The notes under the pieces were generated by a model. It was given only the letters and a program-made list of their open reading frames with translations, had not been told where the DNA came from and did not search any database. Below are positions 1 through 10,210 of a stretch of DNA of 57,831 nt, piece after piece. This stretch comes from Pseudomonadota bacterium (GTDB lineage: Bacteria; Pseudomonadota; Gammaproteobacteria; Enterobacterales; Enterobacteriaceae): assembly GCA_018261615.1 (NCBI GenBank), contig JAGTSE010000027.1, positions 1 to 57,831 of the forward strand. Direction: 5' to 3'. The position numbers were made by a program, and so were the translations under genes. Each line of letters opens with the position of its first letter. Position 1 is the stretch's first letter.

Positions 1-13
1 GGCTAAGTAACAT

Positions 14-47
14 AAAAAAATCCGTAATCCCTGTGAGATTACGGATT
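14..47 (-). terminator. Rho-independent terminator downstream of pncB
   Basis: A perfect 10-bp stem (19-28 pairing with 38-47, arms aatccgtaat/attacggatt) encloses a 9-nt loop. On the minus strand it is followed by seven T residues (14-20). It lies about 70 bp past the pncB stop and is well placed to end that transcript. Confidence 0.85.
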
Positions 48-117
48 CTTACACAGCCACTGGATCGTTCAACCGATCCTTAACTGATCGGCATTAAGCC
101 ATTGGCTCCCTTGTGAT

Positions 118-1320
118 TCAACTAGCCTTTCTGACCTGCGGCAGGTCAAAGGCTTCGCGCAACGCGCGGACGAAGGCTTTATCGTGGCAGATGGTTTTGC
201 CGGGGCTATCGGATAATTTCGCCACCGGTTTTCCGTTACACTCCACCAGCTTGATAACAATATTCAGCGGCTTCACGCCCGGAATATCGCAGGTGAGACG
301 CGTGCCGATACCAAAGCCCAACTTAATACGATCGGCAAAATGCGCGTAGAGATCCAGCGCTTTGTTCAAATCGAGATTGTCAGAAAATATCAGCGTTTTC
401 GACAGCGGGTCGATACCGAGTTTTTCATAATGAGCAATGGCTTTTTCGCCCCATTCGACAGGATCGCCTGAATCATGGCGCAGACCCTGGTAACGAGTGG
501 CAAATTCCGCACCGAAGTCGCGTAAAAACGCATCCATCGTAATGCAGTCGGTCAGCGCAATCCCTAACTGATTGGGATACTCTTCCAGCCATGCAGCTAA
601 TGCCGCGCGCTGGCTGGTGGCCAGATCCGGGCTGATTTGCTGGTGTGCCTGGAACCATTCATGCGCCTGTGTGCCCATCGGCGTCAGCGACAGCCGACGC
701 GCCAGATCGTAATTACTGGTGCCAATAAACCACGGTTCTTGTTGCAGACGTTCCACAATCGCTTGCTGCACATCGCGCGAGAAGCGACGGCGGGTGCCGA
801 AATCCATCAGGCGGAAACCGGACATATCCAGTTGCTGTGAACGAACAGCAAAATCCGCCAGTTTTTCTTCCAGATGCAGCAGAGCCTGCTGCACACCAGC
901 CTGCGGCGAGCGGCAGCGATGAACCACTTCACTGATTACCGCCAGCAGTGGAACTTCCCACATAATGACTTCACGCCACGGCCCGGAAAGGCGGATATGC
1001 AGCTTGCCGTTGTCGTTGGTGATCGTCACCTGCCGCGGATCGTAACGGAACTTCCGCAGCCAGTTGAGGTAATCGGTTTTGAAGAAGGGCAAGCCGGAGA
1101 GCCACTGGTGCTCGTCATCCTGCAAGCGCAGATGCTGCATCGCATCAACTTGTTCGCGGATAGCATCGGCGTAGATACCCAGCAGGTCGTCACCGCGGCA
1201 GCGGAATTCAGCCGTGACGTGCACGTCATAGTAATGATGGAACACCGCTTGCTGCATGTGCAGCTTATAGGCGTCGGTATCCAGCAGCGTTTGCAGACCA
1301 GGGAAAGCGAGTTGAGTCAT
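118..1320 (-). CDS. pncB: Nicotinate phosphoribosyltransferase
   Basis: Cytoplasmic enzyme of NAD salvage that joins nicotinate to PRPP with ATP hydrolysis to make nicotinate mononucleotide. The 400-residue product is close to E. coli PncB throughout ([20 protein letters not shown] near the N-terminus, [16 protein letters not shown] in the phosphate-binding region, a [13 protein letters not shown] segment near the C-terminus). An in-frame ATG lies five codons upstream at 1335, but the family start is the ATG at 1320, giving MTQLAF as in E. coli. The gene is monocistronic and divergent from pepN. A NadR box just upstream suggests repression when NAD is ample. Identity is clear; only the exact start is open, because the agagga motif is spaced poorly for either ATG. 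Confidence 0.97.
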   Translation of the reverse strand: MTQLAFPGLQTLLDTDAYKLHMQQAVFHHYYDVHVTAEFRCRGDDLLGIYADAIREQVDAMQHLRLQDDEHQWLSGLPFFKTDYLNWLRKFRYDPRQVTITNDNGKLHIRLSGPWREVIMWEVPLLAVISEVVHRCRSPQAGVQQALLHLEEKLADFAVRSQQLDMSGFRLMDFGTRRRFSRDVQQAIVERLQQEPWFIGTSNYDLARRLSLTPMGTQAHEWFQAHQQISPDLATSQRAALAAWLEEYPNQLGIALTDCITMDAFLRDFGAEFATRYQGLRHDSGDPVEWGEKAIAHYEKLGIDPLSKTLIFSDNLDLNKALDLYAHFADRIKLGFGIGTRLTCDIPGVKPLNIVIKLVECNGKPVAKLSDSPGKTICHDKAFVRALREAFDLPQVRKAS

Positions 1321-1348
1321 GGTGCGCAGTAGCATCCTCTTACAGGAG

Positions 1349-1366
1349 CGTTTAGTACAATAAACA
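1349..1366. promoter_or_regulatory. NadR operator (NAD box) upstream of pncB
   Basis: The sequence cgttta-N6-taaaca matches the NadR box TGTTTA-N6-TAAACA at 11 of 12 fixed positions. It sits about 30 bp upstream of the pncB start. In E. coli, NadR represses pncB and nadB through such sites, so the match in front of pncB is convincing even though repression itself is inferred. Confidence 0.75.
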
Positions 1367-1584
1367 AAGCAGGTCGTTGCTGGAGTATACCTTGTTTACC
1401 GGGTTATTGAACCCTGATCACACCATATCGTGCTGAAAGGGTCGATGGCATTTTGTGCCTCTTGTTATAAACATACGGCAAACAGAGCTTTTCCCTCTGA
1501 AAAGATGAACATTCTACATGGCGCGATTTAGGCAACCGGAATAGACTGGAGTCGTAACCAAACAGAAGATGCTAAAGGTTTTTT

Positions 1585-4197
1585 ATGACACAACAGCCAC
1601 AAGCCAAATACCGCCACGATTACCGTGCGCCGGATTACCTGATTAGCGATATTGACTTGACTTTTGATCTTGATGCCGCAAAAACCGTCGTCACCGCATT
1701 AAGTACCGTGTCACGCCATAGCGCCTCTGCGACGCCGCTGCGCCTTGATGGCGGCGAGCTGAAACTGATTTCAGTACATGTCAATGACGAACCCTGGACC
1801 AACTATAAAGAAGAAGGCTCCCAGCTGGTTCTCGATGGCCTGCCGGAACGTTTTACTCTGCGCATTGTTAATGAGATCAGCCCTGCGGCGAACACTGCGC
1901 TGGAAGGGCTTTACCAGTCCGGTGAAGCGCTGTGCACGCAGTGTGAAGCTGAAGGTTTCCGCCACATTACCTGGTATCTCGATCGCCCGGACGTGCTGGC
2001 CCGCTTTACCACTAAACTGATCGCCGATAAATCCCGCTATCCGTTCCTGCTGTCGAACGGCAACCGCGTGGCGCAGGGCGAGCTGGAGAATGGTCGCCAC
2101 TGGGTACAGTGGCAGGATCCGTTCCCGAAACCGTGCTATCTGTTTGCGCTGGTGGCCGGTGATTTCGACGTACTGCGAGATAAATTTACTACCCGCTCCG
2201 GGCGTGAAGTCGCTCTGGAGCTGTATGTCGATCGCGGTAATCTCGATCGCGCGCCGTGGGCAATGACCTCGCTGAAAAACTCGATGAAGTGGGATGAGCA
2301 GCGTTTCGGTCTGGAATACGATCTCGACATCTATATGATCGTCGCTGTCGACTTCTTTAATATGGGGGCGATGGAGAACAAAGGGCTGAATATCTTCAAC
2401 TCTAAATACGTTCTCGCCCGCACCGATACCGCGACGGATAAAGACTATCTCGATATTGAGCGCGTTATCGGTCACGAATATTTTCACAACTGGACCGGTA
2501 ACCGTGTGACCTGTCGCGACTGGTTCCAGCTTAGCCTGAAAGAGGGGCTGACAGTATTTCGCGACCAGGAGTTCAGCTCTGATCTAGGTTCCCGCGCGGT
2601 TAACCGAATTAACAACGTGCGCACCATGCGTGGCCTGCAATTCGCCGAAGACGCCAGCCCGATGGCGCACCCGATCCGTCCGGACAAAGTTATCGAAATG
2701 AATAACTTCTATACCCTGACGGTGTATGAAAAGGGTGCAGAAGTGATCCGCATGATGCACACGCTGCTCGGTGAAGCGAATTTCCAGAAAGGGATGCAGC
2801 TCTACTTTGAACGTCATGACGGCAGCGCAGCAACCTGTGACGACTTCGTGCAGGCGATGGAAGATGCGTCGAATGTCGATCTGTCGCATTTCCGCCGTTG
2901 GTACAGCCAGGCCGGTACGCCGATTGTAACGGTGTCCGACGATTACAACCCGAATACCGAGCAGTATACGCTGACCATTAGTCAGCGCACGCCGCCAACC
3001 ACCGAGCAGCAGGAAAAACAGCCACTGCACATTCCGTTCGATATCGAGCTGTACGATAACGAAGGTAAGGTGATCCCGCTGCAAAAAGATGGCCACCCGG
3101 TTCATCATGTGCTGAATGTCACCCAGGCCGAGCAAACCTTTATTTTCGACAATGTCTATTTTCAGCCGGTGCCGTCGCTGCTGCGTGAATTTTCCGCGCC
3201 GGTGAAACTGGAATATAAATGGAGCGATCAGCAGTTAACCTTCCTGATGCGTCATGCCAGCAACGATTTCTCTCGCTGGGATGCGGCGCAAAGCCTGCTG
3301 GCCACGCACATCAAACTGAACGTTGCACGCCATCAGCAGGGCCAGGCGTTGTCGCTGCCTCTGCATGTTGCCGATGCGTTCCGCGCCATTTTGCTTGATG
3401 AGGTAATCGATCCGGCGCTGGCCGCTGAGATCCTCACGCTGCCATCGGCGAACGAAATTGCCGAACTGTTTGACATCATCGATCCGCTGGCGATTGCCGC
3501 CGTTCGCGAAGCGTTAACCCGCACGCTGGCGACAGAGCTGGCCGATGAGTTCCTGGCGATTTATCACGCTCACAAACTCGACAGCTACCAGGTTGAACAT
3601 GCCGATATCGGCAAGCGTTCCCTGCGTAACACTGCGCTGCGCTATCTGGCGTTCGGCGATGCGCAACTGGCCAACAAACTGGTTAGTCAGCAGTACCACG
3701 ATGCGGACAATATGACGGATGCGCTGGCAGCGCTCTCCGCTGCGGTTGCCGCGCAGCTTCCGTGCCGCGATGCGCTGATGCAGGAGTATGATGACAAGTG
3801 GCATCAGGATGGTCTGGTGATGGATAAATGGTTCATCCTGCAGGCGACAAGCCCGGCGCATAACGTGCTGGAAATGGTGCGTAGCCTGCTGAAACACCGC
3901 TCGTTCTCCCTGAGCAACCCGAACCGTATCCGCTCGCTGATCGGTGCTTTTGCCGGTAGCAACCCAGCGGCGTTCCATGCGCAGGATGGTAGCGGCTATC
4001 AGTTCCTGGTGGAGATGCTAACTGAGCTGAACAGCCGCAACCCGCAGGTAGCATCGCGTTTGATTGAGCCTCTGATCCGCCTGAAGCGTTATGACAGTAA
4101 ACGTCAGGCGCTAATGCGTACGGCACTGGAGCAACTAAAAGCACTGCCGAATCTCTCCGGCGATCTGTTTGAGAAAGTCAGCAAAGCGCTGGCGTGA
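1585..4197 (+). CDS. pepN: Aminopeptidase N (M1 family zinc metallopeptidase)
   Basis: Major cytosolic aminopeptidase that removes N-terminal residues from peptides in the last steps of protein turnover. The 870-residue length equals E. coli PepN. The substrate-anchoring GAMEN motif lies at residues 261-265 and the zinc motif HEYFH starts at His297, the same numbering as in E. coli. The third zinc ligand (Glu) lies in the following LKEGLTVFRDQEF segment. An M1 catalytic domain is followed by the alpha-helical C-terminal domain. The start has the upstream context ctaaaggttttttATG. The gene is convergent with the ssu operon. Confidence 0.98.
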   Translation: MTQQPQAKYRHDYRAPDYLISDIDLTFDLDAAKTVVTALSTVSRHSASATPLRLDGGELKLISVHVNDEPWTNYKEEGSQLVLDGLPERFTLRIVNEISPAANTALEGLYQSGEALCTQCEAEGFRHITWYLDRPDVLARFTTKLIADKSRYPFLLSNGNRVAQGELENGRHWVQWQDPFPKPCYLFALVAGDFDVLRDKFTTRSGREVALELYVDRGNLDRAPWAMTSLKNSMKWDEQRFGLEYDLDIYMIVAVDFFNMGAMENKGLNIFNSKYVLARTDTATDKDYLDIERVIGHEYFHNWTGNRVTCRDWFQLSLKEGLTVFRDQEFSSDLGSRAVNRINNVRTMRGLQFAEDASPMAHPIRPDKVIEMNNFYTLTVYEKGAEVIRMMHTLLGEANFQKGMQLYFERHDGSAATCDDFVQAMEDASNVDLSHFRRWYSQAGTPIVTVSDDYNPNTEQYTLTISQRTPPTTEQQEKQPLHIPFDIELYDNEGKVIPLQKDGHPVHHVLNVTQAEQTFIFDNVYFQPVPSLLREFSAPVKLEYKWSDQQLTFLMRHASNDFSRWDAAQSLLATHIKLNVARHQQGQALSLPLHVADAFRAILLDEVIDPALAAEILTLPSANEIAELFDIIDPLAIAAVREALTRTLATELADEFLAIYHAHKLDSYQVEHADIGKRSLRNTALRYLAFGDAQLANKLVSQQYHDADNMTDALAALSAAVAAQLPCRDALMQEYDDKWHQDGLVMDKWFILQATSPAHNVLEMVRSLLKHRSFSLSNPNRIRSLIGAFAGSNPAAFHAQDGSGYQFLVEMLTELNSRNPQVASRLIEPLIRLKRYDSKRQALMRTALEQLKALPNLSGDLFEKVSKALA

Positions 4198-4206
4198 TGC
4201 TGTATG

Positions 4207-4234
4207 GCCCGGTGGCACAATAGCGCCATCGGGC
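4207..4234. terminator. Hairpin between convergent pepN and ssuB
   Basis: A 10-bp stem with one G-U pair (4207-4216 with 4225-4234) encloses an 8-nt loop in the short pepN-ssuB gap. Neither side has a T tract, so it may be a weak terminator, a 3'-end stabilising structure, or a remnant of a REP-like palindrome. Confidence 0.35.
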
Positions 4235-4244
4235 AAAAAGTGGA

Positions 4245-5021
4245 TTAAGCGTGGTGAGTCCGGGGCAATGCAGTCAGTTCCGACTCGCCGCGTTTCATCA
4301 CTCGGTTCAGTACCTCTTCTTCCAGTTCCGCCAGCCTTACCGAGCCCAGCCGGCGTGGGCGCGGCAGATCGATGGTCAAATCGAGGCCGATTTTCCCTTC
4401 CTCTATTAATAACACGCGATCAGCCATCGCTACCGCTTCGCTGACATCGTGTGTCACCAGCACCACGGTAAAACCATAGGTTTGCCACAGTTCGGTGATC
4501 AGTGCCTGCATCTCCAGCCGGGTTAAGGCATCCAGCGCACCTAACGGTTCATCCAGCAATAACAATCCCGGTTGATGCACCAGCGCGCGAGCCAGCGCAA
4601 CGCGCTGTTTTTGCCCGCCGGAGAGAGCTGCAGGCCATTCACTGGCCCGTTGTTCCAGCCCCACCGATTGCAACGCCTGTTGTGCAGCACCTCGCCAGCG
4701 GCCTTTCAGCCCCAGCCCGACATTATCAATCACCGATTTCCATGGCAGCAGACGCGCATCCTGGAACATCATGCGCGTGTCATGCTGAATTTCTGAAAGC
4801 GGTGTATTGCCGGCCAGCAACTCTCCGCCATTCGGCGACTCCAGCCCGGCCAGCAGGCGCAGCAGGGTGCTTTTCCCACCGCCGCTACGGCCCACCACGG
4901 CAATAAACTGCCCGGCGGCGATATGCAAATTCAGCGCATTCAGCACCAGATTGTTACCGTAACGTTTGTTGACGCCGTTGAGTAACAATGGGATCCCCTG
5001 ATTCAGTCGGGCAGTGTTCAT
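4245..5021 (-). CDS. ssuB: Aliphatic sulfonate ABC transporter, ATP-binding subunit
   Basis: ATPase that drives import of alkanesulfonates as a sulfur source, working with SsuC and SsuA at the inner membrane. The 258-residue protein has Walker [10 protein letters not shown] at residues 44-52, the signature [16 protein letters not shown], Walker B LLLLDEP and the switch histidine in LVTHDVSEA. The start at 5021 gives MNTARLNQG as in E. coli and overlaps the ssuC stop by 4 nt, so the pair is translationally coupled. It is the last gene of the minus-strand ssuEADCB operon. The C-terminal few residues differ from E. coli. Confidence 0.97.
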   Translation of the reverse strand: MNTARLNQGIPLLLNGVNKRYGNNLVLNALNLHIAAGQFIAVVGRSGGGKSTLLRLLAGLESPNGGELLAGNTPLSEIQHDTRMMFQDARLLPWKSVIDNVGLGLKGRWRGAAQQALQSVGLEQRASEWPAALSGGQKQRVALARALVHQPGLLLLDEPLGALDALTRLEMQALITELWQTYGFTVVLVTHDVSEAVAMADRVLLIEEGKIGLDLTIDLPRPRRLGSVRLAELEEEVLNRVMKRGESELTALPRTHHA

Positions 5022-5806
5022 GCGGTGACCTCTTTGGTGTGGTAAGCGGGATGCCAGCGTAGCCACAGGAGCTCCAGCAGTTGTGCGCTGGCATCTGCCA
5101 GTTTGCCAAGCAGGGCATAGAGAATAATGGCGACCACCACGACATCGGTTTGCAGGAATTCGCGGGCGTTCATCGCCAGGTAACCGATCCCGGCGTTGGC
5201 TGAAATGGTTTCCGCCACAATTAACGTCAGCCACATCAAACCGAGCGCAAAGCGCACACCCACCATGATCGACGGTAGCGCGCCGGGCAGGATCACATGG
5301 AGGAAAAGGCTAAAGCCCGAAAGGCCGTAGCTGCGCGCCATCTCCAGCAGACCCTGATCAATATTGCGGATGCCATGCCAGGTGTTGATATAGATGGGGA
5401 ATAGCGTACCGAGCGCCACGAGGAATATTTTGGCACTCTCGTCGATACCGAACCATAAAATCACCAGCGGAATCAGCGCCAGATGTGGCACATTACGCAG
5501 CATCTGAATGGATGTATCCAGCAGGCGCTCTCCCCAGCGCGACAGGCCGCTGATAAGCCCGAGTATCAACCCAATCGAGCCACCGATGGAGAAGCCAATC
5601 ACCGCCCGCCACGAACTGATGGCCAGGTGCTGCCACAACTCGCCGCTGGCGCTTAGCGTCCAGAACGCTTTTACGACGCCTTCCGGTGAAGGCAGGATGC
5701 GCGTGGATAACCAACCAGTGGAAGAGGCGATTTGCCATACCATCACAATCCCGGCGGGTAGCAGCCATGGAGCGAGACGCAGTAACCATTTGTTTTGTCG
5801 AACCAT
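5018..5806 (-). CDS. ssuC: Aliphatic sulfonate ABC transporter, permease
   Basis: Inner-membrane permease of the sulfonate importer. The 262-residue product has about six hydrophobic segments and the BPD-type EAA loop ([10 protein letters not shown], then [14 protein letters not shown]) that docks onto SsuB. The start at 5806 ([10 protein letters not shown]) follows a gaggttt ribosome-binding site; a longer reading to 5848 would run into the ssuD 3' end and has no family support. The stop overlaps the ssuB start by 4 nt. Confidence 0.95.
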   Translation of the reverse strand: MVRQNKWLLRLAPWLLPAGIVMVWQIASSTGWLSTRILPSPEGVVKAFWTLSASGELWQHLAISSWRAVIGFSIGGSIGLILGLISGLSRWGERLLDTSIQMLRNVPHLALIPLVILWFGIDESAKIFLVALGTLFPIYINTWHGIRNIDQGLLEMARSYGLSGFSLFLHVILPGALPSIMVGVRFALGLMWLTLIVAETISANAGIGYLAMNAREFLQTDVVVVAIILYALLGKLADASAQLLELLWLRWHPAYHTKEVTA

Positions 5807-5813
5807 AGAAACC

Positions 5814-6718
5814 TCAGCTTTGCGCCACTTTACGGGGAATAAACTCATTTGCTACCGTTTCACCCTGCAATTTCAGTGGCTGTGGTTGTGGGATCTCGGG
5901 GATAGCGACATCGAGATGCGGGAATAGCAGTTCACCCACCCGGTATGCCTCTTCCAGATGCGGATAGCCGGACAGGATAAAACTGTCGATCCCCAGTGCC
6001 AGGCTTCGGCGGTGGTTTCACGAACGATGACATGCAGACGAATACCAAACCGCACCTTACGTCCATGGGCTGCGGCTTTGGCACGCACCTGCGCAATCTT
6101 CTCTTTCACCCGTTCTGGCGGTTCACCCCACGTGAGATAGAGATCAACCTGTTCCGCTGCCAGATCCTGTGCCACATCCGAGGAGCCGCCAAAATAGAGC
6201 GGTGGACGCGGCTGCTGTACTGGCGGGAAAAAGAGCTTCGCCCCGCTAACATGAATATGCTTGCCTTCGTAATCCACCGTGTCGCCCTCCAGAAGGCGGC
6301 GCCAGACATGGGTGAATTCGGAGGAGACTTCATAGCGTTCGTTGTGATCAAGAAATACGCCATCACCTGCAAGTTCCTGCGGATCGCTGCCTGTGACAAG
6401 GTTAAACAGCGCGCGGCCATCGGAGAGTCTGTCCAGCGTTGCTGCCTGACGCGCCGCGACGGTCGGTGAAACCACGCTTGGACGCAGCGCTACCAGAAAT
6501 TTTAACCGCTGTGTGACCGGGATCAACGAGGCGGCCACCAGCCACGCATCTTCGCACGAACGGCCAGTAGGAATTAACACACCGCTAAAACCCAGCCGGT
6601 CGGCGGCCTGCGCGATTTGCTGCAAATAGTTATGATCCACCGGGCGTGAGCCCTCGTCAGTGCCAAGATAGTGGCCGTCGCCGTGCGTCGGTAAAAACCA
6701 GAACAGATTCAGACTCAT
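5814..6718 (-). pseudogene. ssuD: FMNH2-dependent alkanesulfonate monooxygenase, broken by an internal deletion and frameshift
   Basis: Intact SsuD (381 residues in E. coli) uses FMNH2 from SsuE and O2 to release sulfite from alkanesulfonates. Here codons 1-240 read as good SsuD ([17 protein letters not shown] through [10 protein letters not shown]). The frame then changes near position 6000 and runs 41 unrelated codons to a stop at 5873. The last 61 codons of SsuD (LGIDSF to FIPRKVAQS, stop at 5814-5816) are present in another frame immediately after the junction. The locus is 905 nt against 1,146 nt expected, a loss of 241 nt covering roughly residues 241-320. The start overlaps the ssuA stop by 4 nt, as in a normal operon. 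The enzyme is presumably inactive; a 281-residue truncated product is possible. Confidence 0.9.
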
Positions 6719-7674
6719 GATTTCGCTCCTTCTTTGGTCGGTTGCCAGATACGGGTACGGATATCGACCTTCTTCGGCACCAGGCGGTTGTCATAAAAGA
6801 GATCGGCAGTTTGTTGCTGCAACGCTGCAGTGGCTTCATTAACAGGTGCAATTTTGGTTGGCGGTCGATGATCGAAATAGGTTGAAATCACCGCGGGCGG
6901 CAGCCCCATGGTTTTTGCCAGTAGCGCCACGCTTTCGTCGCGGTGGCTGATGGTTAAGGCATCGGCTTCGCTAAAGGAATTCAGTACACCCTGCAGGAAT
7001 TCACCGTTCTTTTCTGCATACGGGCGAGCGGCTAAATAGAAGGAACCAGTCTGTTTGAGTGTGGTGCCGTCTTTCAGTACCCGTACTCCACCCTGCAACA
7101 AGGCCGCAGAGTAGTAAGGATCCCAGATTGCCCACGCATCCACATTCCCTTGCTGGAAAGCAGCGCGCGCATCGGCAGGCGTCAGAAACACGGGTTGGAT
7201 ATCACTGAACTTCAGCCCGGCCTGTTGCAGAGCGCGCAGCAGCAAATTATGGGAGCTGGAGCCTTTCTGGAAGGCTACTTTACGTCCTTTCAGATCGTCT
7301 ACCGTCTTGATGGGGCTGTTTTCCGCCACCAGAATCACTTCGGCTTTCGGTTTCGGCGGCTCGACTCCGACATACACCAGATCCGCGCCCGCTGCCTGCG
7401 CAAAGATGGGGGGAATATCGCCGGTGCTGCCAAGATCAATACTGCCGACATTAAGCGCTTCCAGCATCTGCGGGCCTGCCGGAAATTCAACCCAGGAAAT
7501 TTTTGTGCTCGGGTAGCGTTGCTCCAGCAACTGATGGCTTTTCGCCAGCACCATACTGACGCTGCCTTTTTGGTAACCAATGCGCAACGCGTCAGGTGCG
7601 GGATCTGCGGCCTGCGATAAAGCAGAAAACGACAGCAGCCCAGCCAGTGCCAGCCAGGGGGAACGATTAAACAT
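6715..7674 (-). CDS. ssuA: Aliphatic sulfonate periplasmic binding protein
   Basis: Periplasmic receptor that delivers alkanesulfonates to SsuBC. The 319-residue precursor begins [20 protein letters not shown] and has a Sec signal peptide probably cleaved after SQA (residue 22). The mature part closely follows E. coli SsuA ([48 protein letters not shown]). The start at 7674 has an aaggag site 7 nt upstream; longer readings in this frame lie within ssuE. It overlaps the ssuE stop by 8 nt and ssuD by 4 nt. Confidence 0.97.
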   Translation of the reverse strand: MFNRSPWLALAGLLSFSALSQAADPAPDALRIGYQKGSVSMVLAKSHQLLEQRYPSTKISWVEFPAGPQMLEALNVGSIDLGSTGDIPPIFAQAAGADLVYVGVEPPKPKAEVILVAENSPIKTVDDLKGRKVAFQKGSSSHNLLLRALQQAGLKFSDIQPVFLTPADARAAFQQGNVDAWAIWDPYYSAALLQGGVRVLKDGTTLKQTGSFYLAARPYAEKNGEFLQGVLNSFSEADALTISHRDESVALLAKTMGLPPAVISTYFDHRPPTKIAPVNEATAALQQQTADLFYDNRLVPKKVDIRTRIWQPTKEGAKS

Positions 7675-8242
7675 GAGCAACTCCTTGTGGTAGGTGAAAA
7701 TCCGGTGCCTGAATCTCCCGGCGGTGCAGCGCCTGCCAGAAGGTTTCCAGCGCATTATCAAGGCGCGTTTCCAGGTTTGGTGTCAGGCTGGGTTTGTGCT
7801 GGTAATCCAGCACCTGGGTATCGTCGGCAAACACGCCGTGCAGAATTTCTTGTGCTTTCAGGGCGCTGAGTACCGGTTTCAGGGCGTAGTCCACCGCCAG
7901 CATGTGCGCCACCGTGCCGCCGGTCGCTAACGGCAATACGATTTTGCCTTCCAGCGCCCGCTCAGGGAGTAGATCAAGCAGCGCTTTCAGCGCTCCGGCA
8001 TAAGCCGCTTTGTAAACTGGCGTGGCGACAATCAGTCCGTCTGCTTCTTTAAGCTGTTCAATAAAGGTTTGCAGGGCAGGGCTATCGAAACGCGCATAGA
8101 TGAGATCTTCCGGCGCGAAGTTTTGCAGGTGCCAATGGTAGACTTCGACTTCTTGCTCGTTGAGGCGCTCGCGGACATATTCCAGCAGCGCGCTGGAGCG
8201 GGAGGGGAAGTGTGGACTTCCCGCCAGGGTGACAACTCGCAT
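7667..8242 (-). CDS. ssuE: NAD(P)H-dependent FMN reductase of the sulfonate system
   Basis: Flavodoxin-fold reductase that supplies FMNH2 to SsuD. Its 191 residues equal the E. coli length. The phosphate-binding loop [18 protein letters not shown] near the N-terminus and the [21 protein letters not shown] segment are typical. It is the first gene of the operon; in E. coli this operon is switched on by Cbl during sulfate starvation, and I did not resolve a Cbl site here. Because ssuD is broken, SsuE may now lack its usual acceptor or serve another flavin-dependent enzyme. Confidence 0.96.
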   Translation of the reverse strand: MRVVTLAGSPHFPSRSSALLEYVRERLNEQEVEVYHWHLQNFAPEDLIYARFDSPALQTFIEQLKEADGLIVATPVYKAAYAGALKALLDLLPERALEGKIVLPLATGGTVAHMLAVDYALKPVLSALKAQEILHGVFADDTQVLDYQHKPSLTPNLETRLDNALETFWQALHRREIQAPDFHLPQGVAHV

Positions 8243-8379
8243 AATCGCTCCTTATAACTAATAGTTCTCTTTTTGATAGCATTCATAACAATTCACCACA
8301 GTGTGGCAGAGGCGATTTATTCCACTAAATGATTTATTCGAAGAAAAATTGCTAAAAAATGCATAAAGCAAAATGGCGA

Positions 8380-8395
8380 GAGAAAACGATTGCGT
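8380..8395. promoter_or_regulatory. PurR box upstream of pyrD
   Basis: The 16-mer gagaaaacgattgcgt matches the PurR operator (ACGAAAACGTTTGCGT on this strand) at 13 of 16 positions. It lies about 60 bp upstream of the presumed pyrD -10 (gataat, 8448-8453). E. coli pyrD belongs to the PurR regulon, so position and sequence agree. Confidence 0.6.
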
Positions 8396-8447
8396 CGGAT
8401 GCGCTTTTTTTTGCCGCAGGTCAATTCCCTTTCACGGCACTTTCACT

Positions 8448-8475
8448 GATAATACGCCCCCGGTTTGCACCCGGG
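8448..8475 (+). promoter_or_regulatory. pyrD promoter -10 and start-site-switch leader hairpin
   Basis: A -10-like gataat (8448-8453) is followed by acgcccccgg, placing transcription start in or next to a run of C residues. The run can form the arm CCCGG (8459-8463) that pairs with CCGGG (8471-8475), just before the aggag ribosome-binding site at 8481-8485. This matches the known E. coli pyrD mechanism. When CTP is high, transcripts start at C, form the hairpin and are poorly translated; when CTP is low they start further down at G and escape it. Confidence 0.6.
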
Positions 8476-8490
8476 AATTCAGGAGAGTTC

Positions 8491-9501
8491 ATGTACTACC
8501 CTTTCGTTCGTAAAGCCCTTTTTCAGCTCGATCCAGAGCGTGCCCATGAATTGACCTTCCAGCAGTTACGCCGTATTACCGGAACGCCTTTTGAGGCGCT
8601 GGTTCGTCAGCGCGTGCCGGAAAAACCTGTGCAGTGCATGGGACTGACGTTTAAGAACCCGCTGGGATTAGCGGCCGGGCTGGATAAAAACGGTGAATGC
8701 ATTGATGCGCTGGGGGCAATGGGTTTTGGCTCCATTGAGATCGGTACTGTTACGCCTCGCCCGCAGCCGGGAAATGACAAGCCAAGGATCTTCCGCCTGG
8801 TGGATGCCGAAGGTCTGATCAACCGCATGGGGTTTAATAATCTCGGTGTAGATAACCTGGTTGAGAACGTCAAAAAATCGCATTTTGATGGCGTGCTGGG
8901 CATCAATATCGGTAAAAATAAAGACACGCCGGTAGAGAATGGGAAAGATGACTATCTGATTTGCATGGAAAAAGTCTATGCCTATGCCGGTTATATCGCC
9001 ATTAATATTTCCTCACCGAATACTCCAGGTTTACGCACGCTGCAATATGGCGAAGCGCTGGACGATCTTTTAACGGCGATTAAAAATAAACAGAATGATC
9101 TGCAAAACATCCACCATAAATATGTTCCGGTGGCGGTGAAGATCGCGCCCGATCTTTCTGAGGAAGAATTGATCCAGGTGGCCGACAGTTTAGTTCGCCA
9201 CAATATTGATGGCGTTATTGCTACCAATACCACGCTGGATAGATCGTTGGTGCAGGGAATGAAATACTGTGATGAAACGGGTGGTTTAAGTGGACGTCCG
9301 CTGCAATTAAAAAGCACGGAAATAATCCGTCGCCTGTCGCAGGAATTAAAGGGACGTTTGCCAATTATCGGCGTCGGCGGCATTGATTCAGTGATTGCTG
9401 CCCGCGAGAAGATCGCTGCGGGTGCGTCTATCGTGCAAATTTATTCCGGCTTTATTTTTAAAGGCCCGCCGCTGATTAAAGAAATCGTCACCCATATCTA
9501 A
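8491..9501 (+). CDS. pyrD: Dihydroorotate dehydrogenase (quinone), class 2
   Basis: Membrane-associated FMN enzyme of pyrimidine synthesis that oxidises dihydroorotate to orotate and passes electrons to quinone. Its 336 residues equal E. coli PyrD. The N-terminal membrane-docking helices ([20 protein letters not shown]) mark class 2. FMN-site motifs include [12 protein letters not shown], the [10 protein letters not shown] loop with the catalytic Ser, and GVGGIDS near the end. The ATG at 8491 has aggag 5 nt upstream; an in-frame ATG at 8359 lies before the promoter and is not the start. Confidence 0.98.
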   Translation: MYYPFVRKALFQLDPERAHELTFQQLRRITGTPFEALVRQRVPEKPVQCMGLTFKNPLGLAAGLDKNGECIDALGAMGFGSIEIGTVTPRPQPGNDKPRIFRLVDAEGLINRMGFNNLGVDNLVENVKKSHFDGVLGINIGKNKDTPVENGKDDYLICMEKVYAYAGYIAINISSPNTPGLRTLQYGEALDDLLTAIKNKQNDLQNIHHKYVPVAVKIAPDLSEEELIQVADSLVRHNIDGVIATNTTLDRSLVQGMKYCDETGGLSGRPLQLKSTEIIRRLSQELKGRLPIIGVGGIDSVIAAREKIAAGASIVQIYSGFIFKGPPLIKEIVTHI

Positions 9502-9522
9502 TCTTTTTTTGCCAGAATGTAT

Positions 9523-9553
9523 CCAGGGCTTTATTTCCGGCCCTGGTTGTTTT
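9523..9553 (+). terminator. Rho-independent terminator after pyrD
   Basis: A 7-bp GC-rich stem (CCAGGGC 9523-9529, GCCCTGG 9540-9546) is followed by ttgtttt, about 20 bp after the pyrD stop. Confidence 0.8.
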
Positions 9554-9667
9554 ATATTCCCTTACTGTTGCTAATTTGTACATTGTGGTCTTTTATTATT
9601 AGAGTAATAAGCGAGACGGCGACAGAATAAAAAAGCGACAGGAAGTTTAAGGAGAGGGGAGAGAGCA

Positions 9668-10210
9668 ATGCGAATTAAACCTGACGATAATTGGCGCTGG
9701 TATTTTGATGACGAGCACGATCGTATGATGCTCGATTTAGCCAATGGTATGTTATTTCGCTCCCGTTTTGCCCGAAAAATGCTGACGCCGGATGCGTTTT
9801 TACCCTCCGGTTTTTGTGTTGATGACGCTGCTTTATATTTCTCGTTTGAGGAAAAATGCCGCAACCTCGCTCTCTCTAATGAACAGCGTGCGGAACTGGT
9901 GCTTAATGCGCTGGTGGCGATTCGCTTCCTGAAACCGCAAATGCCGAAAAGCTGGCATTTTATGACTCACGATGCATTCTGGTCGCCCGCGACTGGTGAA
10001 GGTGCCTGTGTCTGGCTGAGCGACACCCAGGAGTGCGTAAACCTGCTGGTGGTTGAGCCAGGCGAAAATGCCGCACTGTGCCTGCTGGCGCAACCCGGCG
10101 TGGTGATCGCCGGGCGCACGATGCAACTGGGTGATGCAATTAAGGTAATGAATGATCGCCTGAAACCCCAGCTTCACACCGAGAGTCTCCGTTTCGAACA
10201 GGCGGTTTAA
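9668..10210 (+). CDS. zapC: Cell division protein ZapC
   Basis: Cytoplasmic protein that binds FtsZ and promotes lateral association of protofilaments in the Z ring. The 180-residue product starts [20 protein letters not shown], as in E. coli ZapC (formerly YcbW), and keeps the same length. A gagagg-type site lies upstream. Its stop overlaps the convergent ycbX stop by 4 nt, so no terminator fits between them. Confidence 0.95.
   Translation: MRIKPDDNWRWYFDDEHDRMMLDLANGMLFRSRFARKMLTPDAFLPSGFCVDDAALYFSFEEKCRNLALSNEQRAELVLNALVAIRFLKPQMPKSWHFMTHDAFWSPATGEGACVWLSDTQECVNLLVVEPGENAALCLLAQPGVVIAGRTMQLGDAIKVMNDRLKPQLHTESLRFEQAV

Noticed and set aside
874..1332. A 152-codon plus-strand frame opposite pncB.
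   Set aside because: It is the reverse shadow of a strongly conserved gene, with no family match and no promoter or ribosome-binding site of its own.
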